The translations under genes were made by a program, and so were the position numbers. The notes below the pieces were generated by a model. It saw nothing but the letters and a program-made list of their open reading frames with translations, searched no databases and had not been told where the DNA came from. From positions 1 through 64,000 of the forward strand of contig NZ_BIMD01000015.1 of NCBI RefSeq assembly GCF_004000905.1: a DNA stretch of 64,000 nt, written 5' to 3'. This stretch comes from Paenibacillus humicus NBRC 102415 (GTDB lineage Bacteria; Bacillota; Bacilli; Paenibacillales; Paenibacillaceae). Positions 6,704-14,804 of this stretch are shown here, piece by piece (position 1 is the first letter of the stretch; each line of letters opens with the position of its first letter).

Positions 6704-8506
6704 TTGAAATTCTACTGGATCAAGCGAAGCATCCGAACCAAGCTGGCCGTTTTCCTGCTGCTGGCGATCGCGGTTCCGATGCTGGCATCGCTCATCATCA
6801 CCAATACACGGACAGCGGATTTCGTCGCCAACGACACGGTTCGGCAGAACTCGAGCCTCCTTTATCAGGGCAAGACGAATCTGGCCAACTATTTTCAGTC
6901 TTTTTTCCAAACATCTCTCGCTCCTTACTCGGACACTACCCTGTACAGGACGCTTGAAACAGGACGCAGCGATTACCTGGTCGACAATCAGATCTTCGTC
7001 AGCCTGCAGCTCATGTCCTCGTCGGTCAAGGAGATTTATCAGGTCTACCTCCACTCGGGCCGAGCGGAACGCGGGTATCTCTTCTCCCGCGGCCAGTACA
7101 AGAGGACGGATCAGATCGTAACTGCGCCGGGGACAACGCTGCCTGCCGACATCTCTTACACGATAAAGCCTCTTCATATGAGCAGCAGCTACGGAATCAA
7201 CTCCACGCCGCTCATCCTGTCCCGGCCCGTCATCACCTTGATCCGCCCGGTCTATCAAATTCCGAGCAGCAAGCAGATGGGAACGCTTGCGCTGGACATC
7301 ACAACCGAAGTCATCGATTCCATCTGCGCCCAGCTGTACAGCGCCGGCGGCGGCGAGGAGGTGTTCCTGCTCGCGCACGACGGAACCATCATCTATGGCC
7401 CCGGCCAATACGGCAAGGGCCTGAAGCTGAAGGAGCCATGGGCCGAACCGATCCTGAAGCTGGCCTCCGCCGGGGAGAGCGGCAACGTGGAGCTGAAGGA
7501 CTCCCACTCCAAAAGCGTGTTCATTTATGAATCGCTTGAAGCCGGCGATCATGATTGGGTGCTCGTCAAACGCATCCCTCCTTCCGTCCTGCATGGAGCG
7601 ACCCGTCAGATTACGCAGGCCAATACATGGGTGCTGCTCGGCTCCCTGCTTCTCGTGACGCTGACGGCGCTGTTCGTTTCCTTCTGGATCACCAGGCCGA
7701 TCAAGCAGCTTACGGGCTACGTCAACCAGATCCAGTCCGGCCGCCTCGAGACCGATATCCATTTGCGCCAGTCGGATGAGATCGGACAGCTGGCCAGGCG
7801 CTTCCGGATGATGATGGAGACGATCAACAATCTCGTCCTTCGCGAATATCGGCTCGAGCTGGCGAACAAGACGAATCAGCTCAAGGCGCTCCAGGCACAG
7901 GTTCATCCTCATTTCCTGTACAATGCCCTGCAATCGATCGGCACGACGGCGCTGCAGCGCGGAGTCCCTGATCTGTACAAGCTGATCATGCAGCTCGGCA
8001 AAATGATGCGCTACTCGATGAATACGGCGGAGGAGTTTGTCTCTATTTCCCAGGAAATCGATCATACCCGGTCTTACCTGGAGCTGCAGCGGCACCGGTT
8101 CGGCGACAAGCTGACCTACGAGATTGCCGGCGATCCCGACGCGCAGCAGGCTTCCGTGCCGCGGATGATTATCCAGCCAGTGGTGGAGAATATTTTCAAG
8201 CATGCTTTCGATCCCGCCGGAGGCATGGTCCATGTCTCGATCAGCACGACGCTGAAGGACAACTGGATCACCATCGAAATCGCCGACAACGGTCCCGGAA
8301 TGAATGAAGGCAAGCTGGCCTCCGTCAGGCAGCGGATCAGCCGGGACGGCGAGATCGGAGACGAGTCGGGCAGCCATATCGGACTGGCCAACGTCGCTGC
8401 GAGGCTGAGGCTCCACTCCGGCGGAAGAGCCCGCATGGAGCTCGAATCCGGAGCGGCGCCGCTTGGCGGGCTGATGGTCGCGCTGGTCATTCCGGCCGCG
8501 GATTGA
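6704..8506 (+). CDS. YesM-type sensor histidine kinase
   Basis: Membrane sensor kinase of 600 residues. It has an N-terminal membrane segment (about 14-33), a large extracellular sensing region (about 35-300), a second membrane segment (about 308-330) followed by HAMP, a His_kinase domain with the phospho-accepting His in QAQVHPHFLYNALQS, and a C-terminal HATPase with NGPGM. The start is TTG at 6704, chosen because AAAGGAG lies at 6687-6693 and the N-terminus then matches the family. It is followed after 52 bases by its cognate AraC-type response regulator. By family precedent it senses the sugar or its binding protein and switches on the divergent transport genes. Confidence 0.95.
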   Translation: MKFYWIKRSIRTKLAVFLLLAIAVPMLASLIITNTRTADFVANDTVRQNSSLLYQGKTNLANYFQSFFQTSLAPYSDTTLYRTLETGRSDYLVDNQIFVSLQLMSSSVKEIYQVYLHSGRAERGYLFSRGQYKRTDQIVTAPGTTLPADISYTIKPLHMSSSYGINSTPLILSRPVITLIRPVYQIPSSKQMGTLALDITTEVIDSICAQLYSAGGGEEVFLLAHDGTIIYGPGQYGKGLKLKEPWAEPILKLASAGESGNVELKDSHSKSVFIYESLEAGDHDWVLVKRIPPSVLHGATRQITQANTWVLLGSLLLVTLTALFVSFWITRPIKQLTGYVNQIQSGRLETDIHLRQSDEIGQLARRFRMMMETINNLVLREYRLELANKTNQLKALQAQVHPHFLYNALQSIGTTALQRGVPDLYKLIMQLGKMMRYSMNTAEEFVSISQEIDHTRSYLELQRHRFGDKLTYEIAGDPDAQQASVPRMIIQPVVENIFKHAFDPAGGMVHVSISTTLKDNWITIEIADNGPGMNEGKLASVRQRISRDGEIGDESGSHIGLANVAARLRLHSGGRARMELESGAAPLGGLMVALVIPAAD

Positions 8507-8558
8507 ACAGCGGGCTTCCGCGTTGCCCCTTTATATAGAGACAGGAGAGAATATCATC

Positions 8559-10166
8559 ATGAATATATTGATCGTCGACGACGAAACCCATGCCCGGGAA
8601 GCCGTCAAGCTGCTTGTGGAATGGAAGGAGCTTGGCGTTGACCTCATTCTTGAAGCCGACAACGGCGAAGCGGCCAAGCTGCTCGTCGCCGAGCATATGC
8701 CCGCGCTTGTCCTGACGGACGTGCATATGCCCATCACGAACGGGCTGCGCTTCATGGAATGGCTGAGCGACCATTATCCCCAGACGAAGATCATCGCCAT
8801 AAGCGGCTACAACGACTTCGATTATGTACGCAAAACGATGAAGTACGGCGGAATCGACTATATTCTCAAGCCGATCGATCCAGATCAGCTGATGGAAGCT
8901 TCCAGGCGCGCGATCGGATCCTGGTGCCAGGAAACGAAGGAAAGGCAGCGCCAAGTCGAGAGCGGAATCGCCATGAACCAGTACAAGCCCGTCTACTGGA
9001 GCCACTTGTTCGGCAAGCTGGCCTCGGTGTCGAACGAATCCGAGCCGGCTGCCGCGCAGCTCCGCTCCGAATTCCAGGGCTTTCCGCAGCAAGGGGCTTT
9101 CCAGACGGCCGTCTTCAGCCTGTTTCCGGTTCAGGAGAAGCTGCTCAAGCGGTTTCGCGGCGACAAGGAGCTGCTCGAATTCGCCATCATCAACGTATTC
9201 AACGATCTGATGCGCAGCGAATGGCAGTGCGGATATGCTTTCCGGTCCCCCAATGCGGCCGATGAAGTGATTGCCCTGTTCTGGGAAGGTCATGATTTCA
9301 TCGCGGACAGGACGGCCAGGCTTCTCGAAGCCGTGCGAATGACGCTTAAGGCCGATTTGTATGCGGGCATCGGCAGGCTCGTGCCGGAAGCCGAGCAGAC
9401 CGGATTGTCCGTCCAATCCGCCAGACAGACGCTTCAGCGCCGCAATCTCCTTGCCGCCGGCGTGAGGATTTCCCATGCGGGAACCGTGCAGCCTTCCAAC
9501 GCTCCGCATTTGACCGATCTGGAGGAGCCGCTCCGCCTCGCTCTGCGGATCCGCAATCCCGCGGAAGCGACCGCCGCCTTGACGGAATGGTTCGGCAAAG
9601 TCCGCCGCTCCGGCATCGTCGCGCCTGGAGACCTCGCCCTATGGGAACGGCAGAGCGAAATGGTGTCTACCCGCCTGCTTAAGGAATTCCTGCCGGAAGA
9701 TGCCGAAGACGAGCAGGCCAAGTCCCGTACAGCTCCCCTGCCGTTCCGTTTCGCCGAAGACGGACGGCTGCTGCTCGACGAGACGGAGAAGGAGTTTCGG
9801 CTGCTGCTGCTGGACTGGATGGAAAGCCTGCTCAAAAGAGTCCGCCAGGACCGCAGCATCATCGCCGAGATGATCTCGTATATCGACGGCCATTTGGAGG
9901 AAGACTTGTCCTTGCAGACGCTGGCTTCCCGCTTCTTTCTCAGCCGCGAGCATGTAAGCCGCCGCTTCCGCCAGGAAACGGGGCAGACGCTCAGCGATTA
10001 TGTGGAGAAGCTGCGGATGGACAAGGCCGGCCGGCTGCTGCTGGGATCTTCCCTCAAGATTGCGGAGATCTCGAGCCAAGTCGGATACTCCGACGAGAAA
10101 TATTTCAGCAAGGTATTCAAGAAGCATTCGGGCTGCTCTCCAGGTCAATACCGCAAAGAGGATTGA
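8559..10166 (+). CDS. YesN-type response regulator, AraC family
   Basis: Cytoplasmic regulator of about 535 residues. The N-terminal receiver (residues 1-120) has the acidic pair VDDE and phosphorylation Asp in VLTDVHMPI. A long middle region follows, and the C-terminus carries two AraC helix-turn-helix motifs ending YSDEKYFSKVFKKHSGCSPGQYRKED. The start chosen is the ATG at 8559 behind ACAGGAGAG; upstream in-frame codons give no family match. It is the partner of the kinase just before it. The repeated promoter module of the sugar locus, with half-sites spaced by helical turns, is the obvious candidate target, though no binding is shown. Confidence 0.94.
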   Translation: MNILIVDDETHAREAVKLLVEWKELGVDLILEADNGEAAKLLVAEHMPALVLTDVHMPITNGLRFMEWLSDHYPQTKIIAISGYNDFDYVRKTMKYGGIDYILKPIDPDQLMEASRRAIGSWCQETKERQRQVESGIAMNQYKPVYWSHLFGKLASVSNESEPAAAQLRSEFQGFPQQGAFQTAVFSLFPVQEKLLKRFRGDKELLEFAIINVFNDLMRSEWQCGYAFRSPNAADEVIALFWEGHDFIADRTARLLEAVRMTLKADLYAGIGRLVPEAEQTGLSVQSARQTLQRRNLLAAGVRISHAGTVQPSNAPHLTDLEEPLRLALRIRNPAEATAALTEWFGKVRRSGIVAPGDLALWERQSEMVSTRLLKEFLPEDAEDEQAKSRTAPLPFRFAEDGRLLLDETEKEFRLLLLDWMESLLKRVRQDRSIIAEMISYIDGHLEEDLSLQTLASRFFLSREHVSRRFRQETGQTLSDYVEKLRMDKAGRLLLGSSLKIAEISSQVGYSDEKYFSKVFKKHSGCSPGQYRKED

Positions 10167-10248
10167 CACAGGTTGTTCACAAATAGAACCGTTTTCTTTT
10201 TCCAGCAGGTTGGGTATAATGAAATCAATTCGTTCGGAGGTGCTACAT

Positions 10249-10347
10249 ATGTCCGTTCCATTCATCGTGGTTCTTGTCGTGTCCCTGCTGTTCCTGACGG
10301 CCATGTTCACAGCCGCCTACAACGACGACAAAACCAAGGGACTATAA
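10249..10347 (+). CDS. Small single-span membrane peptide (32 residues)
   Basis: A 32-codon reading frame starts at ATG 10249 behind TTCGGAGG. It is almost entirely one hydrophobic helix (VPFIVVLVVSLLFLTAMF) with a charged DDKTK tail, the pattern of a single-span micropeptide. TATAAT at 10215-10220, with TTTTCT 17 bases upstream, may give it its own promoter. A strong terminator follows at 10376-10405. It is unlike its neighbours in any known role. Function unknown; a role at the membrane with the sugar system is only a possibility. Confidence 0.6.
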   Translation: MSVPFIVVLVVSLLFLTAMFTAAYNDDKTKGL

Positions 10348-10375
10348 TCCCATCCGATGACGCTGATCGTCAGAC

Positions 10376-10405
10376 AAGCCCCGGCATGTTATCATGCCGG
10401 GGCTT
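10376..10405. terminator. Bidirectional terminator
   Basis: AAGCCCCGGCATG and CATGCCGGGGCTT form a 13-bp perfect stem around a four-base loop, between the small membrane peptide gene and the convergent aldo/keto reductase gene. Confidence 0.9.
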
Positions 10406-10420
10406 ATTCGTCGTTTCCGT

Positions 10421-11404
10421 TCAGTGGCCGAGTACGGGATGGGGAATGTAAGGCTCCTCGAGCAGGGCCGTCTCCTCCGGCGTCAGCTTCAGCTGCAGCG
10501 CTGCGACGGCGTCCTCCAGATGATGCGGCTTGGTCGCTCCGATGATCGGCGCCGTCACGGCGGATTTGCCGAGCACCCACGCCAGCGCAGCCTGCGCCCG
10601 CGGCACGCTGCGCGACGCCGCGACTTGCCCGACCCTCTCGACGATGACCCGGTCCGAATTCTCCGAGGAGGCATACAGCCGCGGAATGAGCAGGTCGCTT
10701 TCAAAGCGATCGCTGGATTGGTCCCAGCCGCGGGTGAGGCGTCCCCGGGCCAGCGGGCTCCAGGGGATGACGCCGACGCCAAGCTCCTCGCACAGAGGCA
10801 GCATCTCGCGTTCTTCTTCCCGGTAGAGCAGGTTCAGGTGGTTCTGCATGCTGACGAACTTCGTCCATCCTCCCCGCTCCGCCGCATGCTGGGCTTGCAG
10901 GAACTGCCAGGCATACATGGATGAAGCGCCGATGTACCGCGCTTTCCCCGCTTTCACGACATCATGGAGTGCTTCCATCGTTTCTTCGATCGGGGTTCCC
11001 GGATCCCAGCGGTGAATCTGGTACAGGTCGACATAGTCGGTGCCCAGCCTGCGCAGGCTGTTGTCGATCTCCGACAGGATCGCCTTGCGGGACAAGCCGC
11101 CGCCATTCGGGCCTGGTCGCGTGGGGAAATACACTTTGGTCGCGATCACGACATCGTCTCGGCGCGCAAGATCCTTGAGGGCTCTGCCTACGATCTCTTC
11201 GCTCGTGCCGTCGGAATAGCTGTTGGCGGTGTCAAAAAAATTGATGCCGAGCTCAAGCGCTCTCCGGATGAACGGCCGGCTTGCCTGCTCGTCCAGCGTC
11301 CATGGGTGGGAGCCTCGATCCGGAATTCCATAACTCATGCATCCCAGACATAACCGGGATACTTCCAGTCCGGTCTTGCCCAGCCTCGTATATTCCATTT
11401 GCAT
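10421..11404 (-). CDS. Aldo/keto reductase
   Basis: NADP(H)-dependent oxidoreductase of 327 residues, single TIM barrel. The catalytic Asp-Tyr-Lys-His set is visible: NFFDTANSYSDGTSEE (Asp and Tyr), VVIATKV (Lys) and DLYQIHRWD (His). The C-terminal SAVTAPIIGATKPHHLEDAV binds the cofactor phosphate. It belongs to the YajO/Tas-like group, whose physiological substrates are mostly unknown. It starts at ATG 11404, nine bases after GGAGGAAGG. It stands alone, convergent with the small peptide gene. Substrate not assignable from context. Confidence 0.93.
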   Translation of the reverse strand: MQMEYTRLGKTGLEVSRLCLGCMSYGIPDRGSHPWTLDEQASRPFIRRALELGINFFDTANSYSDGTSEEIVGRALKDLARRDDVVIATKVYFPTRPGPNGGGLSRKAILSEIDNSLRRLGTDYVDLYQIHRWDPGTPIEETMEALHDVVKAGKARYIGASSMYAWQFLQAQHAAERGGWTKFVSMQNHLNLLYREEEREMLPLCEELGVGVIPWSPLARGRLTRGWDQSSDRFESDLLIPRLYASSENSDRVIVERVGQVAASRSVPRAQAALAWVLGKSAVTAPIIGATKPHHLEDAVAALQLKLTPEETALLEEPYIPHPVLGH

Positions 11405-11541
11405 TTGGACCTTCCTCCTGTCGCTCCGGCCTGTAAGCAGGCTGCCGGAATGTCCCTATCATACTGAATATTCAGGAAATTTCAACCATTATTCATCCTT
11501 CCTCCGGCACCCAATGAACGAACGGCTAGACCGCAAAAACA

Positions 11542-11586
11542 AAAAAAGCCCCGGAGCATGGCCTTATGGCCTTGCTTCCGAAGCTG
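11542..11586 (-). terminator. Terminator of AbrB-like gene
   Basis: An imperfect hairpin containing GGCCATAAGGCC and outer AGCTTCGG/CCGGGGCT arms is followed by seven U on the minus strand. Confidence 0.7.
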
Positions 11587-11636
11587 CCTGCACCAGATCG
11601 GCCCCGATATCGGGCTTCTCTGCCATCATTTCACGA

Positions 11637-11885
11637 TCAGCGGCGCAGATGCTGCATCTGGCCCATGCATTCCGAGCACAAATAACGTTCCTTAAAATCA
11701 GTCACTTGCTCCATCGATCCGCAGAAGACGCAGCGCGGACGATATCGCTCCAAAATGATGTGATCCCCTTGAACGAGGATTTCCACAGGATCTCCTTCGT
11801 TCATCTGGTAACGCTTGCGCAGGGATTTGGGCAGCACTATGCGGCCCAATTGGTCGACCTTTCGTACGACTCCAGCCGGTTTCAT
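11637..11885 (-). CDS. AbrB/SpoVT-like transition regulator with Cys4 tail
   Basis: Small DNA-binding protein of 82 residues. Residues 1-50 form the swapped-hairpin AbrB domain (GVVRKVDQLGRIVLPKSLRKRY, GDPVEILVQGDHIILERY). The C-terminal half has CVFC and CSEC pairs 15 residues apart, a likely zinc ribbon, instead of the usual AbrB multimerisation tail. AbrB-family proteins repress post-exponential genes in spore formers; whether this one does is inferred. It lies alone between the aldo/keto reductase and trmL, with its own terminator. Confidence 0.85.
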   Translation of the reverse strand: MKPAGVVRKVDQLGRIVLPKSLRKRYQMNEGDPVEILVQGDHIILERYRPRCVFCGSMEQVTDFKERYLCSECMGQMQHLRR

Positions 11886-12065
11886 CGGTTGTATCCGCTC
11901 CTTATGTCTGAATTATCTAGTCACAACCAACCCTTCGGCTTGCAAATCATGCAACAGGGCGTATGGATGTCCTTTTCTCCTACCATTCTCCATGGGAGGA
12001 AGCAAATCCTTCCTCTGTTCATAGTTGCTTAATATTCTCCAACTTTTGGACAGAACGCCAAATAT

Positions 12066-12530
12066 TCAAGCCATGCCGGGAAAGTCCGATTGCCTGAGCG
12101 CCTCGAACAGGACGATCGCCGCAGAATTGGACAGATTGAGCGAACGGACGCTGCCTGTCATCGGCATGCGGATCGCCGTATCCAGGTTGGCTGCGACAAG
12201 CTCGGGAGGCAGGCCTTTGGTTTCCTTTCCCAATACGAGCAAGTCTCCGTCCCGATAGTCCATCTGATCGTAGCGTTTGGATGCCTTGGTGCTGGCGTAG
12301 AAAAACCTGCCTTCCGGAAAAGCATCCTTCACTTCCTGAAAGGAATCGTAATAATGGACCTGGACGGCATGCCAATAGTCCAGGCCGGCTCTCTTGAGCG
12401 TCCGGTCGTCGGTATTGAAGCCGAGCGGGCGGACAAGATGCAGATGCGCTCCGGTGGCCGCGCAGGTTCTGGCGATATTGCCGGTGTTGGCCGGAATCTC
12501 CGGCTCCACCAGGACGATATGATAAGACAT
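12066..12530 (-). CDS. trmL: tRNA (cytidine(34)-2'-O)-methyltransferase
   Basis: SPOUT-class methyltransferase of 154 residues, which uses SAM to methylate the wobble base of tRNA-Leu. Typical motifs are the VLVEPEIPANTGNIARTCAATG start, LVLGKETKGLPPEL and the C-terminal knot segment MTGSVRSLNLSNSAAIVLFEAL. Start at ATG 12530, eight bases after AAGGAAG; the TTG at 12554 is in frame but has a poorer fit. It is divergent from the OmpR-type regulator gene. Confidence 0.93.
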   Translation of the reverse strand: MSYHIVLVEPEIPANTGNIARTCAATGAHLHLVRPLGFNTDDRTLKRAGLDYWHAVQVHYYDSFQEVKDAFPEGRFFYASTKASKRYDQMDYRDGDLLVLGKETKGLPPELVAANLDTAIRMPMTGSVRSLNLSNSAAIVLFEALRQSDFPGMA

Positions 12531-12655
12531 GGTTTGCGACTTCCTTTCGGTCAAACTTCTGGGTGGACTTTACATTCCTTTTACGCAGCCTTAATTCCTA
12601 TCTGAAGCTCGGGCAGTATACTGGGGTCAAGATCTGGTAAAAGGAGCCGAACAAG

Positions 12656-13381
12656 GTGACGAAGAAAAAAGTGCTGGTCGTTGACGATGAACCATCCATC
12701 TCGATGCTGCTAGAATTCAATCTCAACCTTGCAGGTTATGAAGTGCGGTCCGTCCACGACGGAATGGCTGTATTCGACATGCTGAAGCCTTTCCGCCCGG
12801 ACCTCATCGTGCTCGACCTGATGCTTCCCAAAATGGACGGCATCGAGGTATGCCGGGAATTGCGCCGGCGCGGCAATGCCGTTCCGATCGTCATGCTTAC
12901 CGCCATGCAGGATGTATCCGACCGCATCGCGGGATTGGACAACGGCGCGGACGATTATATGACCAAACCGTTCAGCCCCCAGGAGCTCGTCTCCCGGATC
13001 GGCGCGATTTTCAGACGAATGCAAGGTTATCCCGGCATCCATGCCGAAGTCAGCTACGAAGTCGGACCGCTGCAGGTTGATCTCGCCAAGCGCGAGGTCC
13101 ATCTGAACGGCGAGCAGGTTGAGCTTACGCCCAAGGAGTTCGAGCTGCTCGTCTTCCTCTGCCGCCATCGCGGCAAGGTGCTGAGCCGGCAGCAGCTCCT
13201 GCAGGGGGTATGGGATTACCACTTCCTCGGCGATACTCGGATCGTCGACGTCCATATCAGCCATCTCCGGGACAAGATTGAACAAAGCGCCCGGTCTCCC
13301 GAGTATATTATGACGGTCCGCAATGTTGGATACAAGCTTACCGGCCCTTCCCCCAAGGACCAGACAGCGGCAATGGCCTGA
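12656..13381 (+). CDS. Orphan OmpR/PhoB-family response regulator
   Basis: Cytoplasmic regulator of 241 residues with receiver domain (VVDDEPSIS; phospho-Asp in IVLDLMLPKMDG; TKPF lysine) and winged-helix effector (about 130-233). Start GTG at 12656, ten bases after AAGGAG. No sensor kinase gene lies on either side: trmL is divergent and serC convergent. It must pair with a kinase elsewhere. Closest in style to PhoP/WalR-type regulators, but I cannot assign a regulon. Confidence 0.92.
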   Translation: MTKKKVLVVDDEPSISMLLEFNLNLAGYEVRSVHDGMAVFDMLKPFRPDLIVLDLMLPKMDGIEVCRELRRRGNAVPIVMLTAMQDVSDRIAGLDNGADDYMTKPFSPQELVSRIGAIFRRMQGYPGIHAEVSYEVGPLQVDLAKREVHLNGEQVELTPKEFELLVFLCRHRGKVLSRQQLLQGVWDYHFLGDTRIVDVHISHLRDKIEQSARSPEYIMTVRNVGYKLTGPSPKDQTAAMA

Positions 13382-13389
13382 ATTCGCCC

Positions 13390-13446
13390 TTCATGAATTT
13401 CCTTCATGAATTTATTTCATGAATTTCCTTCATGGATCTCCTTCAT
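13390..13446. repeat. 13-bp tandem repeat, 4.4 units
   Basis: TTCATGAATTTCC is repeated head to tail four times with few changes (units at 13390, 13403, 13416, 13429) and ends in a partial TTCAT. It begins nine bases after the response-regulator stop codon and is non-coding. Confidence 0.9.
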
Positions 13447-13470
13447 CCACCGACTGCCGTTAGTTAACGC

Positions 13471-13502
13471 AAGAGCCCTTGCCTCAAGAGGCAAGGGCTC
13501 TT
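13471..13502. terminator. Bidirectional terminator
   Basis: AAGAGCCCTTGCC and GGCAAGGGCTCTT form a perfect 13-bp stem between the convergent regulator and serC genes. Confidence 0.9.
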
Positions 13503-13518
13503 CCTATGTCCGCTCTGC

Positions 13519-14607
13519 TCAGCCGTTCTTCCTCTGGAACTCCGTCATGAACTCGGCGAGCGCCTTGCAGCTCTCCAGCGGCACGGCGTTGTAGGCGGAG
13601 GCGCGCAGGCCGCCGACGTCTCTGTGGCCCTTAAGCCCGACGAATCCTTCCGCCTCCGACTGGCGGACAAATTCCTTGTCCAGCTCATCGGACTGCAGGC
13701 GGAACGTGATGTTCATCAGCGATCGGCTGCCGGTGTCGGCCACGCCGCTGTAGAACCCGCCGCTCTGATCGATGGCATCGTAGATGAGAGCGGCTTTGTC
13801 CCTGTTCGTCTGCTCGACGGCGGCCAGGCCGCCCTTGCCCTTGAGCCATTTGAGCACAAGCCCGATCATATAGACCGCGAAGGATGGCGGTGTGTTGTAG
13901 AGGGATTTGGACTTGGCATGCGTATCGTAGCGGAACATCGTCGGCAGCGCCGCAGGACTGCCGGCGATCAGATCGTTGCGGGCGATGACGATCGTCGCGC
14001 CGGATGGCCCCAGGTTTTTCTGGGCGCCGGCGTAGATCATGCCGAAGCGGCTCATGTCGAGCGGTCTCGACATGATGTCGCTGGACATGTCAGCGATGAG
14101 CGGAACCTCCCCCGTATCTGGGAAAAACGGAAGCTGGGTGCCCTCGATCGTTTCATTGGAAGTCAGATGCAGATAAGCGGCGTTGTCAGGCAGGACAATC
14201 TCTTCCAGACTCGGCATGCGGGTGAACCTGGAGCCCTCCGAGGTGGCGGCGATCGCCGTCTCGCCGATCAGCTTCGCTTCCTTGATCGCTTTTTTGGCCC
14301 AGCTGCCGCTGTTCACGTACGCTCCGACCAATCCCTGCTGAAGGAAGTTGAGCGGCACCATCGCGAACTGCGTGCTTGCGCCGCCTTGAAGCAGCATGAC
14401 GCTGTAGGAATCCGGAATTTGGAGAAGCTCCCGCAGCAGCTGCTCCGCCTCGTCGTTGACGCCCTCGAACAGCTTGCTTCGATGCGACATTTCCATCAAG
14501 GACATGCCGGCACCCTTGTAATCGACAAATTCCTCCTGCGCCTGCTGAAGCACTTCAAGCGGCAATGCCGCAGGTCCTGCGTTGAAATTGTAAGCCCTCT
14601 TCGTCAT
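13519..14607 (-). CDS. serC: Phosphoserine aminotransferase
   Basis: PLP enzyme of 362 residues that converts 3-phosphohydroxypyruvate and glutamate to phosphoserine in serine synthesis (and acts in pyridoxine synthesis in some bacteria). Family marks are YNFNAGPAALP at the start, MEMSHRS, the lysine-bearing IYAGAQKNLGPSG and the C-terminal KGHRDVGGLRASAYNA. The ATG at 14607 was chosen because the protein then begins exactly as in homologues and AAGGAA precedes it. A good sigma-A promoter lies at 14665-14693. Monocistronic. Confidence 0.96.
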   Translation of the reverse strand: MTKRAYNFNAGPAALPLEVLQQAQEEFVDYKGAGMSLMEMSHRSKLFEGVNDEAEQLLRELLQIPDSYSVMLLQGGASTQFAMVPLNFLQQGLVGAYVNSGSWAKKAIKEAKLIGETAIAATSEGSRFTRMPSLEEIVLPDNAAYLHLTSNETIEGTQLPFFPDTGEVPLIADMSSDIMSRPLDMSRFGMIYAGAQKNLGPSGATIVIARNDLIAGSPAALPTMFRYDTHAKSKSLYNTPPSFAVYMIGLVLKWLKGKGGLAAVEQTNRDKAALIYDAIDQSGGFYSGVADTGSRSLMNITFRLQSDELDKEFVRQSEAEGFVGLKGHRDVGGLRASAYNAVPLESCKALAEFMTEFQRKNG

Positions 14608-14664
14608 GTTCCTTGCACCCCTGTCTCTGTCGCTGGAAAGATACACTCCAATAAAGTTATGGCT

Positions 14665-14693
14665 ATCTTAACAAGATTACCTCTCTCGTTCAA
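14665..14693 (-). promoter_or_regulatory. serC promoter
   Basis: On the minus strand TTGAAC (14693-14688) and TAAGAT (14670-14665) are 17 bases apart, about 58 bases before the serC start. Confidence 0.65.
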
Positions 14694-14748
14694 GTGATAA
14701 TTTCACGAACGCTGCATGATGAAGCATGTAAGATCATTCGTCTTTGAG

Positions 14749-14780
14749 CAAAAAAAGAAGCTCCCGATAAGGGAGCTTCT
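14749..14780 (-). terminator. glnA terminator
   Basis: AGAAGCTCCC/GGGAGCTTCT hairpin with a five-base loop, followed by seven U on the minus strand. Confidence 0.9.
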
Positions 14781-14804
14781 GATCTTGAAAGGGATAAGTC
14801 CGGA

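Noticed and set aside
10163-10220. TTGACA at 10163 and TATAAT at 10215 as one promoter
   Set aside because: The gap is 46 bases, far from the 16-18 needed. TATAAT may work with TTTTCT at 10192 instead.
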